Assembly: GCF_021431965.1 (NCBI RefSeq)
Contig: NZ_CP090370.1
Span: forward strand, 992,001 to 1,056,000
Length of the DNA: 64,000 nt
Reading direction: 5' to 3'
Source: Erythrobacter sp. SDW2
Lineage (GTDB): Bacteria > Pseudomonadota > Alphaproteobacteria > Sphingomonadales > Sphingomonadaceae
Shown here: positions 51,210 through 60,635 of the stretch, piece after piece
How positions within the stretch are numbered: position 1 is the stretch's first letter
Layout: each line of letters opens with the position of its first letter
The notes under the pieces: generated by a model
Seen by the model: the letters and a program-made list of their open reading frames with translations, nothing else
Told to the model about the DNA's origin: nothing
Database searches by the model: none
Program-made: the position numbers and the translations under genes

Positions 51210-52529
51210 CTAAACCGCGTCGAGCGCCTGCGCGAAGTCGGCGATCAGATCGTCCGGGTCCTCGATGCCGATGCTGATGCGCACGAGGTTGGGCGTGATC
51301 CCCAGCGCCGCCTTGCGCTCGTCGGGGACGGAGAGGTGCGTCATCGCCGCCGGGCAACTGGCGAGCGTTTCCGTGCCGCCGAGGCTGACCGCCAGCTTGG
51401 CGATCTTCAGGTTGTCGAGGAAGCGGAACGCCGCCTCCTCGCCGCCCTTCACGAACAGCGAGAAGGTGCTGCCCGCGCCGCTGCAATGGCGCTCGAAGAT
51501 GTCCTGCTGGCGCGGATCGGTGATGAAGCCGAGATAGCCGAGCCCTTCCACCTTCGGATGATCCTTCAGGAAGGCGCAGACCTTGGCCGCGTTCTCGCCC
51601 GCGCGCTGCATCCGCAGTTCGACCGTCTCGAGGCTGCGCATCAGCATCCACGCGGTGTTGGGGTCGGCGATTCCGCCCATGGTGTTGCGCAGGGCGCGGA
51701 CCGGGTCCATCCAGCGCTTCGCCCCGGCGATGCTCCCCGCGACGAGGTCCGAATGGCCGCCGACATATTTGGTCAGCGAATAGACCACGATATCCGCGCC
51801 CTGGTCGAGCGGGCGCGCCCACAGCGGCCCGAGGAAGGTGTTGTCGATCGCGATCGGAGTGACGTGCGGGTCGAGAATCGCGTCGCGCGCGCCCTTGACG
51901 GCTTCGACATCGACCAGCGCATTGGTCGGGTTGGCCGGGCTTTCGAGATAGACCATCGCCACCTTGCCGCCCTGCGCTTCGGCCTGAGCCTTGGCACGCT
52001 CCAGCACCGCGTCGATCTCCCCGCGCGTGGCCCCGGCGGCGAAGTCGAGATAGGTGATGCCGAACTTGCTCAGCACCTTGGCGATGAAGCCCTCGGTCGC
52101 GGCATAGAGCGGGCCGGAATGGACGATCACGTCACCGGCGTTGCAATAGGCCAGCAGCATCACGGTGATCGCGGTCATCCCGCTGGAGAAGCTCAGCGCG
52201 TCCTCCGCCCCGTCCCAGATAGCGAGCCGGTCTTCGAGGATCTCCTGGTTCGGCCCGTTGAAGCGCGAATAGACCAGGCCTTCGGCCCCGCCGGGACGCT
52301 TGCCGGTGATGCCTTCGAAGTGGCGCTTGCCGGCAGCCGAATTCTCGAAGGCGAAGGTGCTGGTGAGGAAGATCGGGGCCTTGAGCGAACCTTCGGACAG
52401 GGCCGGGTCATAGCCGTGGCCCATCATCAGCGTGCTGGGCTTGAGCTCGCGGCCGCCGATGGTCTTGATCGGCTGCTTGGGATTGCGGCGGGGGGTGGGG
52501 GTGGTGACTGCGTCGGTTGCGTCCGTCAT
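51210..52529 (-). CDS. Cystathionine gamma-synthase/methionine gamma-lyase family PLP enzyme
   Basis: 439 residues. PLP-binding Lys in VVYSLTKYVGGHSDLV; substrate/PLP contacts in LVYSRFNGPNQEILEDRLA, FSSGMTAITVML and VYLESPANPTNALVD. The C-terminus has AVSLGGTETLASCPAAMTH and LVRISIGIEDPDDLIADF, as in the Cys/Met metabolism family. It acts in trans-sulfuration or methionine breakdown; the exact reaction cannot be set from sequence. The ATG at 52529 has AAGGAAGG seven bases upstream, embedded in a leader stem. Confidence 0.88.
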   Translation of the reverse strand: MTDATDAVTTPTPRRNPKQPIKTIGGRELKPSTLMMGHGYDPALSEGSLKAPIFLTSTFAFENSAAGKRHFEGITGKRPGGAEGLVYSRFNGPNQEILEDRLAIWDGAEDALSFSSGMTAITVMLLAYCNAGDVIVHSGPLYAATEGFIAKVLSKFGITYLDFAAGATRGEIDAVLERAKAQAEAQGGKVAMVYLESPANPTNALVDVEAVKGARDAILDPHVTPIAIDNTFLGPLWARPLDQGADIVVYSLTKYVGGHSDLVAGSIAGAKRWMDPVRALRNTMGGIADPNTAWMLMRSLETVELRMQRAGENAAKVCAFLKDHPKVEGLGYLGFITDPRQQDIFERHCSGAGSTFSLFVKGGEEAAFRFLDNLKIAKLAVSLGGTETLASCPAAMTHLSVPDERKAALGITPNLVRISIGIEDPDDLIADFAQALDAV

Positions 52530-52532
52530 GCG

Positions 52533-52619
52533 GGCGGCCTTCCTTGCTTGGCACGCTCCCAGGAAGGCAGGAGCTGGCAAGGCCGCCGGTGGCACCCGTT
52601 GCTAACCTCCGCAGCAACG
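52533..52619 (-). promoter_or_regulatory. Structured leader, candidate riboswitch or attenuator, of the trans-sulfuration gene
   Basis: On the mRNA strand, GGCGGCCTT (52587-52579) can pair with AAGGCCGCC (52541-52533), which overlaps the AAGGAAGG ribosome-binding site. Upstream, CGTTGCT and AGCAACG (52619-52613 and 52603-52597) form a perfect seven-pair hairpin, followed by GGGTGCCACC. The arrangement of a conserved-looking hairpin and a stem that can hide the ribosome-binding site suits a translation-controlling RNA. It does not match a class I know with confidence. Confidence 0.4.
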
Positions 52620-52696
52620 CCTCTCCGCCCGGGGCCGAACGGTGGCCCCCGGATAGGGCGGAGCGGCGGGCATTTCAACCGGCGATGATGCCGGTT

Positions 52697-54010
52697 TCAA
52701 TAGTGTCCGAACCGCAGCAGCTTGCGCAGATCGCCCGCCGCATCGGGGTTGAGCGTCGCGGCGCGATCGTAATAGCGCCGTGCCTCGCCGTCGCGCCCCA
52801 GCGCCTCCAGCACTTCCCCCCGCGCCATGTCGAGCGAGACGGCGCGATAGCCCTGCCGCTCCGCGCGCTCGAGCCAGGCGAGCGCCTCTGCCGGTCGGTC
52901 GTTGGCGAGATAGGCGGAGGCGAGCACTTCGATCGCTTCGCCGAAGGGGCGCTTGGCAACCTCCTCGCGGGCCAGCGCCAGTGCCTTCGCCGGATCGCCG
53001 AAGTCGAGATGGTGCTCGGCCGCGTGCAGGCGGTAGGCATCGCGTGCTTCGGCGAGCTTCGCGTCCCACTGGCGCGTGGCGAGGCGGGTCCAGCGACCCG
53101 CCTCCTCCTCGCGTCCGGCATGGCGCAGCAGGCCCACTAGCGTATCGATGACTTCCGGTTCGGAATCGCGCTGCGCCAGCCGCTCCAGCGCTGCGATGGC
53201 GGCATCTGCCTGGCCTGCGGCAGCGAGCCGCTGGGCGGCATAGGCTTCGACCAGCCAGAAACCGGTGAAGGCGCGCTCAGCCTGCTTTGTCCAGTTCCCC
53301 GCCGCCTCGAGCTGGCCGGCGGCATAGGAGAAATCGGCCAGCATCAAAGCTGCACGGGCTCGATCCTGCGGGGTCAGGCGGGATTTCTCGAGTTCCTGCC
53401 GGGCGATCGCCAGAGCTCGGCCGGGGTTGCCGCGCCACAGAGCGACATTGGCCAGGCGGGCGGCAGAACCGAAGCCGGGGCTGGCGGCATGCGCCTGGCG
53501 ATAGAGTTTTTCGGCCTCATCGATCCTGCCGCGCTGGAACGCCACATCGCCGCTCAGCGCCAAACCGGCGGCCGCTTCATCGGGCAGCTTCACCGCAGTC
53601 CGCTCGAAGCGGGCGAGCGCGGCCTCGGCGCCATCCAGATCGTGCTGCATCAGGGCAAGCTGGGCGGCAGTAAGGCTGGGACCGGCCGGATCTGGCGCGG
53701 CGGCGAGGGCGGAATCCAGCAGTTGCTCCGCTTCGGCCAGATCGGCCGTGGCCCCGGTCAGCCGGAACCGTGCAATAAGGCCGAGCGAGAGGACTTCCCG
53801 CGGCAGCCATTCGCCTGGCGCGGCCTCGACCATGGCCCTGCCGCTGGCGATGGTCTCGTCGGCCCGCTGTGTGGCGGCGGCATGGCTGGTCGGGCCGTAG
53901 CCGGCCATGACCCATTTCCGTTGCGGCGGTTCGCGGTCGGTATCCAGCCAGATGGCTCCCCCGACTGACAACAGTCCGGCAGCGGCAAGCGTAAGCGCGA
54001 TATTCTTCAT
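52697..54010 (-). CDS. Exported TPR-repeat protein
   Basis: 437 residues. A signal-type N-terminus (IALTLAAAGLLSVGGAIWL) precedes about eight TPR-like helical pairs (DVAFQRGRIDEAEKLYRQAH; LANVALWRGNPGRALAIARQ; ALGRDGEARRYYDRAATLNP). Such proteins act as periplasmic scaffolds. It lies 115 bases downstream of the DUF4331-associated lipoprotein on the same strand and likely belongs to the same group of genes. Confidence 0.72.
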   Translation of the reverse strand: MKNIALTLAAAGLLSVGGAIWLDTDREPPQRKWVMAGYGPTSHAAATQRADETIASGRAMVEAAPGEWLPREVLSLGLIARFRLTGATADLAEAEQLLDSALAAAPDPAGPSLTAAQLALMQHDLDGAEAALARFERTAVKLPDEAAAGLALSGDVAFQRGRIDEAEKLYRQAHAASPGFGSAARLANVALWRGNPGRALAIARQELEKSRLTPQDRARAALMLADFSYAAGQLEAAGNWTKQAERAFTGFWLVEAYAAQRLAAAGQADAAIAALERLAQRDSEPEVIDTLVGLLRHAGREEEAGRWTRLATRQWDAKLAEARDAYRLHAAEHHLDFGDPAKALALAREEVAKRPFGEAIEVLASAYLANDRPAEALAWLERAERQGYRAVSLDMARGEVLEALGRDGEARRYYDRAATLNPDAAGDLRKLLRFGHY

Positions 54011-54125
54011 GGCGTCACCTGGATTGTGGCAGCGCAAGGGCGGCAGGGGCTGGCAAGGCGCGGATGCCGTCTGTCGCTGCCTCTTGTTACCGAAGCGCCA
54101 GCGACAGACGGTCTTCAGCCGCGCC

Positions 54126-54839
54126 TCAGTCGGCGCAGATGTTGAGCCCGGCTCCGGTCAGATCGTCCCGCAGCGCCTCGGTCAGCGCCGTCAGGGTCGC
54201 CACGATGCCGGCGGCATATTGTCCGCTGGCATCCTGCACCGGGCCGCCGTCGTTATAGGCCAGCTTGCTGCCGCTCGGCACCAGCGCGGTCGAAACCGCC
54301 GGGAAGCCCATCCGGTCGACCCGCTCGTAGGCCGAATCGGCATCGGTGCGGAAATTGAACTGCGTGCCGGTTGTGGCGGCGATCGGCGGGCTGCCCTGCG
54401 GCGGCGCGAGGAACGGGAAGCCCGATGGCAGCGCGACGTCGTTGGCACTGGGATTGAGCGGGATCTGCGCCAGCGTCGCTGCACTCTGCCCTGGTGCGTC
54501 GATGTCGAGGAAGATCGCCGCCAGCGTCACGTCGATGACCGGATCGGCCAGCTTGCGGCCATTGGGGAAGCCCGCTGGCAGTGCCGGGTCGATCGTCAGC
54601 ACATCGGGGATGACCAGGTTCTGGACTGTCGTTCCGTCGGCAAAGACGACTTGCGACAGGCACCGGCTCACGTCGAGCGTGCCGGTCGTGGGGGTCGGTG
54701 TCGGCGTGGGTGTCGGGGTCGAACCTATGGGAGGCGGAGCCATCGTGGGTTCGTCGGACTCGCAGGCGGTCAGAATCGCAGCCAGGGCGAGGGCGGCAGC
54801 ACCGGTGAAGCGGCGCGTCATGGTTTTGGTGTGGCGCAT
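54126..54839 (-). CDS. DUF4331-associated lipoprotein with (PT)n linker
   Basis: 237 residues. Lipobox ALAAILTAC, then a Pro/Thr tether ([16 protein letters not shown]), then a domain with LVIPDVLTIDPALPAGFPNG and DPVIDVTLAAIFLDI that resembles DUF4331 C-terminal parts. The start overlaps the previous gene's TGA (TGATG), with GGAGGGAACC upstream. The pair probably evolved as coupled surface lipoproteins. The function is unknown. Confidence 0.65.
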   Translation of the reverse strand: MRHTKTMTRRFTGAAALALAAILTACESDEPTMAPPPIGSTPTPTPTPTPTTGTLDVSRCLSQVVFADGTTVQNLVIPDVLTIDPALPAGFPNGRKLADPVIDVTLAAIFLDIDAPGQSAATLAQIPLNPSANDVALPSGFPFLAPPQGSPPIAATTGTQFNFRTDADSAYERVDRMGFPAVSTALVPSGSKLAYNDGGPVQDASGQYAAGIVATLTALTEALRDDLTGAGLNICAD

Positions 54840-55492
54840 CAGAGGTTCCCTCCGAACCGAAGAGTTTCCGCCCAGACCGTGATCTTGCCTGTTGGCGCGA
54901 CGCTGGAAAGCGGGATTTGCAGGGCAAAGGCGGTGTCGTTCTGACCGGCGAAGAAATCGCGCTGGTTGTTGAAGGCCAGTGTGCCGGTCTGGACCGTCTG
55001 CTGGAATCCTTGCAGGTCGAAGAAGAACGGATCGTCGAACAGGCCGGCGCGCAGGGTTGCACCGTTGCTGCTCAGATTGGTGTTGACCGGACCCGCCAAA
55101 GTGTTGGCCCCGGGGATACCGGTGGCTTGCACCCCGAATTCGTTCGGACCATCCTGGCCGAAGCGGACCCGGATGACATTTTCGGTGTTGCGGGCGTCGC
55201 CATCGGTCGAGATGTTGACCCTGTAGAGCACATCGCGGTCGAACGTGGCGGGCCGGTCGGCAGCCGCAGGGCCGGCAAAGGTGACAATGACATTGAGGTT
55301 GCCGTCTTCGGCCCAGGCGAAGACATCGGCGATGTCGGCGGCGGGGTCAGGGGTGTTGTCGACACTCGGGTTGGTGCGACCCGGCGGATCGAGGTGGTCG
55401 GCAGTGCGGGCTGCATCGCCGGGTAACAATGCAATCCCGCCCACCACGGCAGCGACGGCCCCGGCGGTCAACAGATAAGGCTTCATGGACAT
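54839..55492 (-). CDS. DUF4331-domain exported protein
   Basis: 217 residues. Signal peptide (LLTAGAVAAVVGGIALLPG), then a DUF4331 domain: AARTADHLDPPGRTNP, DIADVFAWAEDGNLNVIVTF and VLYRVNISTDGDARNTENVI. DUF4331 proteins are exported and of unknown role, often beside TPR proteins. AGGAGAG precedes the ATG at 55492. The stop overlaps the next gene. Confidence 0.75.
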   Translation of the reverse strand: MSMKPYLLTAGAVAAVVGGIALLPGDAARTADHLDPPGRTNPSVDNTPDPAADIADVFAWAEDGNLNVIVTFAGPAAADRPATFDRDVLYRVNISTDGDARNTENVIRVRFGQDGPNEFGVQATGIPGANTLAGPVNTNLSSNGATLRAGLFDDPFFFDLQGFQQTVQTGTLAFNNQRDFFAGQNDTAFALQIPLSSVAPTGKITVWAETLRFGGNL

Positions 55493-55581
55493 GACTCTCT
55501 CCTGCGCATGGCAAGGGCCTGCGAGGCCCTGCGTACAGCTACCCGCAACGAGCTGATCGGATGCGGCAGGACAGAAATTTT

Positions 55582-56991
55582 TCAGATTATGGCCGCAACG
55601 CCCCACACCACTCCGACAATCAGCATGATGCCGAAGATGTCGAGCCACAGTCCGGCCCGCACCATTTTGCGCATGGAGATGTGGCCGGTCGACCAGGCGA
55701 TGGCATTGGGGCCGGTCCCGGCAGGCAGCATGAAGCCCCAGCTGGCAGCGATGGCCGCGGGCATGGCCAGCAGCATCGGATCGACCCCCAACGCCACGAC
55801 CAGGCTCGCCACCACCGGGATGATCCCGCTGGCGGTGGCAACATTGCTGGCAAACTCCGTGATCAACACCACCATGGCGACGATGGCCAGTGCCACCACC
55901 ACCAGCGGCAACGCCTCCAGCGGCAGCAGCGCCTGCCCCAGCCAGTCGGCGAGGCCCGAGGCGGCCATGCCCGCGGCCAGCGCCAGCCCGCCGCCGAACA
56001 TCATGATCACGTCCCACGGGGCGCGGTTGGCTTCCTGCCATACCAGCAGCGGGCGACCCGTTCCGTCAGGGATCAGGAACAGCGCCATGGCGGCGAGGAT
56101 GGCGATGGTGCCATCGGTCCAGCTGCCCTTGGGCAGGTAGGGCGCGGCCCAGTATTGCGTGACCCACAGGAAGAAGGCGAAGGCGATGACCGGCAACAGG
56201 CGCTTTTGCGCGCTGGTCCACGGCGCGCGGTCGTCGATCGCCGCGCGGGCGGCATGGACGTCGAAGGGGTGGGCAGAGACCCTCTGCACCCTGGCGATGA
56301 TGAACGCCGCCAGCGGGATACCGAGCAGCACCACCGGAACGCCATAGGCCATCCATTCGACGAAGCTGATCTGCACGTCGATCACGTTGTCGAGCAGGCC
56401 GACGGCGATGCCATTGGTGGGCGAGCCGACGATGGTACCGAGCCCGCCGATGCTGGCAGCAAAGGCGATCCCCATCGGCAAGGCCCCGGCAAGCCCGTCC
56501 CTGTCCTCCAGGTTGACCCCGCCGCCTGCCAGCACCGCCAGCGCCATCGGCATCATGATCAGCGCGGTCGAAGTGTTGGAAATCAGCATGGAGAGAACCG
56601 CCGCGCTGATCATGAAGGCCAGCAGCAGCCGCGACTGGTCGCCGCCGCTCCCCACCACCTTCAGGATGGCGAGGCTCAGCCGCTTGTGCAGCCCGGTCCG
56701 CTCGATGGCGAGGGCGATGAAGGCCCCGCCCAGCAGGAGGAAGAGGATCGGCTCGTAATAGGCGCTGGCCGTCGCTTTTGCGTCGAGCACACCCGCAAAA
56801 GGCAGCACCAGGAACGGCATCAGCGCGGTCGCGGTCAGCGGGATCGCCTCGGTCATCCACCAGCTCGCCATCAGCACCACCAGCCCGGCGACGACAAAAG
56901 CCTCGCGGGTCATGCCCGCCGGCGGCGGCAGGAATATCCCGGCCGTCAGTGCCAATGCGCCGATGATGAGGCCGATCCGGCTAGCTGTCAT
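55582..56991 (-). CDS. SLC13/DASS-family anion:sodium symporter
   Basis: 469 residues, about eleven membrane segments. The two substrate/sodium-binding SNT-like motifs are present (ISNTSTALIMMPMALAV and TEFASNVATASGIIPV), with the GSPTNGIAVGLL region between. Members import dicarboxylates, citrate or sulfate with sodium; the substrate is not evident. It lies 90 bases upstream of the DUF4331 gene on the same strand, with no clear coupling. Confidence 0.88.
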   Translation of the reverse strand: MTASRIGLIIGALALTAGIFLPPPAGMTREAFVVAGLVVLMASWWMTEAIPLTATALMPFLVLPFAGVLDAKATASAYYEPILFLLLGGAFIALAIERTGLHKRLSLAILKVVGSGGDQSRLLLAFMISAAVLSMLISNTSTALIMMPMALAVLAGGGVNLEDRDGLAGALPMGIAFAASIGGLGTIVGSPTNGIAVGLLDNVIDVQISFVEWMAYGVPVVLLGIPLAAFIIARVQRVSAHPFDVHAARAAIDDRAPWTSAQKRLLPVIAFAFFLWVTQYWAAPYLPKGSWTDGTIAILAAMALFLIPDGTGRPLLVWQEANRAPWDVIMMFGGGLALAAGMAASGLADWLGQALLPLEALPLVVVALAIVAMVVLITEFASNVATASGIIPVVASLVVALGVDPMLLAMPAAIAASWGFMLPAGTGPNAIAWSTGHISMRKMVRAGLWLDIFGIMLIVGVVWGVAAII

Positions 56992-57053
56992 GCAAACTCC
57001 CCTTGCGCGCCAGTCCTACCGGACCTTAGCGCAAGGGCAAGCGCGGCCAGCGG

Positions 57054-58208
57054 TTATTCGACTTCGTAAGCGTCGCCTTCGGCGCTTTCCATGTCGATCA
57101 CCAGAACCCGCGGGGTCAATTCCTTGCGGCGGATCATCTCGTTGATCTTGCGGCGATGCTCAAGGATCAACCGGGCGACCGAGCTCGGTACACGGGTGCT
57201 CTGGGCCACGGTGATGCCGTCTTCGCCCAGCGACTGGATGTCGGAATAGCTCGGCTCGCGCTGGCCCCCGGCGAGGTCGGAGATATCGGTTTCGTAAAGC
57301 GACGCCTCGCTACGGTCGGTCTTGGCGAGGATATCGGTCACGTCCTCGCGCGCGTACTTGCCGACATGGGCGCGCAGGTCCGCTTCCCAGTTGCCGAAAT
57401 AGAACGGGCGGGCTTCCTCGTAGATCTTGGAGACATGCATGGTCGAGCCGATCTTCTCGACCCCCCGCAGGCTGTTGACGAATTCGCGCGCATTGTCCGC
57501 CAGCAGTTCCGAGATATTGTCGGCGGTAAAGGCTTCGCCGGCGATGGACGGCCCACCGATCTCGCCGCGGAAGAAGCCGTAGATCACCTTGGGATCGCTC
57601 CAATTGGGATAGACGATCTTGGTGCGGATGTCCTTCGGGCTCATCGCCACGCCGTTGACGGTGATGATCCTCGCTTCGTCGAGGGGGAGCTGGTCCGGGC
57701 CGAATTCGCCCAGCGAGGGCGAACGAACGGGATATTCCTGTGCCAGTTGCTCGATCACGGCGGCATTGTGCAGGTTTATCCAGAAGGCCAGCTGCTCGTT
57801 GCGCGGCAGGGAAGCGATATCGACCTGGTCGGCGACGCTTTCGAGGTCCTTCTTGTAAGCCGTGAGGCTGTCGATGATCTCCTGTTCAAGGAACGAGAAG
57901 ATGATCCGATTGCCTTCCAGCCGGTAACGCGACTGGTGGCCGCGCTTGATCCGTCCGGCGAGGCCGACCTCGACCGACGGCGCGGCCTCGCGCGAGGAGC
58001 GGCCCATGCGGTAGACCATGTAACGCAGCGCCTCGTCCCACACCGAATAATCGAGCTTGGTCTTGCTCGCCGCGGCCTTGGGCGTGAAGCGTTCGAACCC
58101 GGCGCTGGTTGCCGCCGCGTCCTGCGCCGCGACGGGCGTCGCACCGATCATGGCGAAGGCGGCACCTGCGGAGAGAGTGGCAAGCAAGCGGCGGCTGAGA
58201 GGGGTCAT
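57054..58208 (-). CDS. DUF547-domain exported protein
   Basis: 384 residues. Signal peptide (LATLSAGAAFAMIGATPVAA). DUF547 signatures follow: LPRNEQLAFWINLHNAAVIE and KVIYGFFRGEIGGPSIAG. DUF547 is related to papain-like folds; the function is unknown. A C-terminal helical tail ends with VLVIDMESAEGDAYEVE. The ATG at 58208 is the one directly before the signal sequence. The gene stands alone. Confidence 0.8.
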   Translation of the reverse strand: MTPLSRRLLATLSAGAAFAMIGATPVAAQDAAATSAGFERFTPKAAASKTKLDYSVWDEALRYMVYRMGRSSREAAPSVEVGLAGRIKRGHQSRYRLEGNRIIFSFLEQEIIDSLTAYKKDLESVADQVDIASLPRNEQLAFWINLHNAAVIEQLAQEYPVRSPSLGEFGPDQLPLDEARIITVNGVAMSPKDIRTKIVYPNWSDPKVIYGFFRGEIGGPSIAGEAFTADNISELLADNAREFVNSLRGVEKIGSTMHVSKIYEEARPFYFGNWEADLRAHVGKYAREDVTDILAKTDRSEASLYETDISDLAGGQREPSYSDIQSLGEDGITVAQSTRVPSSVARLILEHRRKINEMIRRKELTPRVLVIDMESAEGDAYEVE

Positions 58209-58380
58209 GGGGGCGGAACTCCGTTGCGACGAGGGAGGCAGGTTTGCACCAGTTGCACCGCAGGCCCTAGGGCCTGTGGTGCCATGGCCAAGCCATGGGT
58301 CGATCAAACAGCCGCAGCACTCGACGAAGGGCAGGAAAGTCTTATCCGCCGCTTCGCCCAATGCCCGTGGCTGCGATTAC

Positions 58381-58923
58381 TTATTTGGGTGCCAGCACCA
58401 TCAGCATCTGGCGCCCTTCGAGGCGCGGGAAGCTTTCGACCTTGGCGATTTCCTCGACATCGTCGCGGACGCGGTTGAGCAGGTCCATGCCGAGCTGCTG
58501 GTGCGCCATTTCGCGGCCGCGGAAGCGCAGGGTCATCTTGACCTTGTCCCCTTCGCCGAGGAACTTTACCACGCTGCGCATCTTCACGTCATAATCATGC
58601 GTGTCGATGTTGGGGCGCATCTTGATTTCCTTGATTTCCTGGGTCTTCTGCGTCTTGCGCGCCAGGTTGGCTTTCTTCTGCGCTTCGTAGCGGTATTTGC
58701 CGACATCAAGGAACTTGGCCACCGGCGGGTCTGCGTTGGGAGACACTTCGACGAGGTTGAGGCCGAGTTCGTTGGCCTGCTCCATCGCTTCGCGGGTGTA
58801 CATGACCCCGAGGTTCTCGCCTTCGTGATCGATCACGCGGACCTTGGGGGACTGGATGAGATTGTCGTATCGCGGACCGCTCTTGACCGGCGGCTGCATG
58901 GAACGACGAGGTGGACGGGCTAT
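58381..58923 (-). CDS. infC: Translation initiation factor IF-3 with a probable AUA start codon
   Basis: 180 residues from 58923. It binds the 30S subunit and checks initiator tRNA/start codon pairing. N-domain [20 protein letters not shown], linker [20 protein letters not shown], and C-domain [20 protein letters not shown] are all typical. The first ATG (58899) has no ribosome-binding site, but an in-frame ATA at 58923 has AGGAGA seven bases upstream and restores the usual basic N-terminus ([15 protein letters not shown]). A rare start is known in other bacteria (AUU in E. coli infC) and allows self-regulation by IF-3. Confidence 0.88.
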   Translation of the reverse strand: MARPPRRSMQPPVKSGPRYDNLIQSPKVRVIDHEGENLGVMYTREAMEQANELGLNLVEVSPNADPPVAKFLDVGKYRYEAQKKANLARKTQKTQEIKEIKMRPNIDTHDYDVKMRSVVKFLGEGDKVKMTLRFRGREMAHQQLGMDLLNRVRDDVEEIAKVESFPRLEGRQMLMVLAPK

Positions 58924-58930
58924 GGGGCGC

Positions 58931-58936
58931 TCTCCT
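58931..58936 (-). promoter_or_regulatory. Ribosome-binding site that decides the infC start
   Basis: AGGAGA on the reading strand lies seven bases before ATA at 58923-58921 but 31 bases before the first ATG at 58899. This spacing is the main evidence for the AUA start. Confidence 0.7.
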
Positions 58937-59043
58937 GTAATGGCCTGTTAGAAGCGGGCTATGTAGGCGTGACCGCGCGGATTCGCAAAGGTTCAGGCCG
59001 CTGCGGGAAAAATTCCCTCCGCCCTGTTGCAAGGGAGCGCCTG

Positions 59044-59733
59044 TTACGCAGCTTCGCGCCATAGGGGGAAGGTCGATAGCTTGCCGCGCACCGGCAGCAG
59101 CGCATCGATGCTGCGTGACGGTTGCAGCGCCCCCAGGATCGCCGGATCGCCTGCGTCCATCCCGCCGGTCAGCGTGCCGAAAGCGGGCAGGATCATGCGG
59201 TCGCTGTTCGCGCCTCTGGCCCGCACCGCACAGGGCCGGCTGATATGGCGGGTACGGACCTTGAGCCGCAGCTTGGGGTGGTAATGGCCCGACAGTTCGG
59301 GCCGGGTCTCGCCCCTGCGCGCCTCGTGCCGCAGCACGATCCCGCCAATCTCCATCTCCTCCGCCACCGCGCCGCCGAAGCTGCGGTGCAGCACCTCGTC
59401 ATGATTGCCGGTGATCCAGACCCAGTCGAGCGAGCGGGTCAGCGCCTCCAGCATCCCGGCGGCATAAGGTTCGAGCCGGGTGGTGCCGTCCTCGTCATGG
59501 AAATTGTCGCCCAGCGTGATGACCCGCCGCGCACCCGTCGCCTTCACCGCGTCCGCCACCCGCTCCAGCGTCGCGCGGCTGTCATAGGGGGGTAGCATCT
59601 GGCCATGGCGGGCGTAGAAGCTCGCTTTCTCCAGATGCAGGTCGGCCACCAGCAGTGCCCGCTCGGCCGGCCAATAGAGCGCGTGGCCTTCGGTCAGGAC
59701 CAGTTCGTGATGTGCGAACGAAAGGGGAACCAT
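59044..59733 (-). CDS. pdeM: Ligase-associated DNA damage response endonuclease PdeM
   Basis: 229 residues, calcineurin-like metallophosphatase fold: LLVADLHLEKASFYARHG, ITLGDNFHDEDG, WITGNHDEVLHRS and ELSGHYHPKLRLK supply the two-metal centre. In proteobacteria PdeM belongs to a DNA repair cluster with an ATP-dependent ligase, a Lhr-like helicase and a putative exonuclease; none of these is in this window. The ATG at 59733 is chosen at the family start; hemF begins divergently 45 bases away. Confidence 0.85.
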   Translation of the reverse strand: MVPLSFAHHELVLTEGHALYWPAERALLVADLHLEKASFYARHGQMLPPYDSRATLERVADAVKATGARRVITLGDNFHDEDGTTRLEPYAAGMLEALTRSLDWVWITGNHDEVLHRSFGGAVAEEMEIGGIVLRHEARRGETRPELSGHYHPKLRLKVRTRHISRPCAVRARGANSDRMILPAFGTLTGGMDAGDPAILGALQPSRSIDALLPVRGKLSTFPLWREAA

Positions 59734-59777
59734 GGCTTTCACTTGCCGCCTTCGGCGCGCTTTGGCAAGTGTGCTGA

Positions 59778-60635
59778 ATGACCGACTGGACACCCCACAC
59801 CGCCCGCGCCCGCGAATGGTTCGAAGCCTTGCGCGATTCCATCTGTGCCGAGTTCGAGGCGATCGAGCGCGAGGCCGGTTCGGACGCCGCCTTCCAGTAC
59901 ACCGCGTGGGACCGCGAGGAAGAGGGCAATTCCGATCCCGGCGGCGGGGTGCAGGGCCTGATGAAGGGCAAGGTGTTCGAAAAGGTCGGGGTCAATGTCT
60001 CGACCGTGAAGGGCAATTTCAGCAAGGAATTCGCCGGGCAGGTCAATGGCGCATCGGCCGAGCAGCCGGGCTTTACCGCCACCGGGATCAGCCTGGTCGC
60101 CCATATGGCCAACCCCCATGTGCCCGCGGTGCATATGAACACGCGCTTCCTGACGACGCAGACCGCATGGTTCGGCGGCGGGGCGGACCTCAACCCGCCG
60201 CTCCCCTATGAGGAAGACACCGAGGAGTTCCACGCCCGGTTCCGCGCCGCCTGCATGGCGCACAACCCGACCTATTACGAACGCTTCAGGAAATGGGCCG
60301 ACGACTATTTCTTCATCCCCCACCGCGGCGTGCATCGCGGCGTCGGCGGGATTTTCTACGACCATCTGGAATGCAGCGATGATGCCGCGTTCGAGCGCAA
60401 TCTCGCCTTCACCCAGGATGTCGGCAAGGCGTTCCTCGATATCTATCCCAGGCTGGTCCGCCGCCGGATGGAGAGCGCCTTCACGCCGGAAGACAAGCTG
60501 ACCCAGCTCGAATGGCGCGGGCGCTACGCCGAATTCAACCTGGTCTATGACCGGGGCACGCTGTTCGGCCTCAAGACCGGCGGCAATATCGACGCCATCC
60601 TGATGAGCCTGCCGCCCGAAGCGGTGTGGACTTGA
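59778..60635 (+). CDS. hemF: Oxygen-dependent coproporphyrinogen III oxidase
   Basis: 285 residues. It converts coproporphyrinogen III to protoporphyrinogen IX using oxygen in heme synthesis. Motifs [49 protein letters not shown] and [17 protein letters not shown] are intact. Its stop lies inside the next gene: the Rieske-type gene starts ten bases before the hemF end, so the two are coupled. Confidence 0.95.
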   Translation: MTDWTPHTARAREWFEALRDSICAEFEAIEREAGSDAAFQYTAWDREEEGNSDPGGGVQGLMKGKVFEKVGVNVSTVKGNFSKEFAGQVNGASAEQPGFTATGISLVAHMANPHVPAVHMNTRFLTTQTAWFGGGADLNPPLPYEEDTEEFHARFRAACMAHNPTYYERFRKWADDYFFIPHRGVHRGVGGIFYDHLECSDDAAFERNLAFTQDVGKAFLDIYPRLVRRRMESAFTPEDKLTQLEWRGRYAEFNLVYDRGTLFGLKTGGNIDAILMSLPPEAVWT

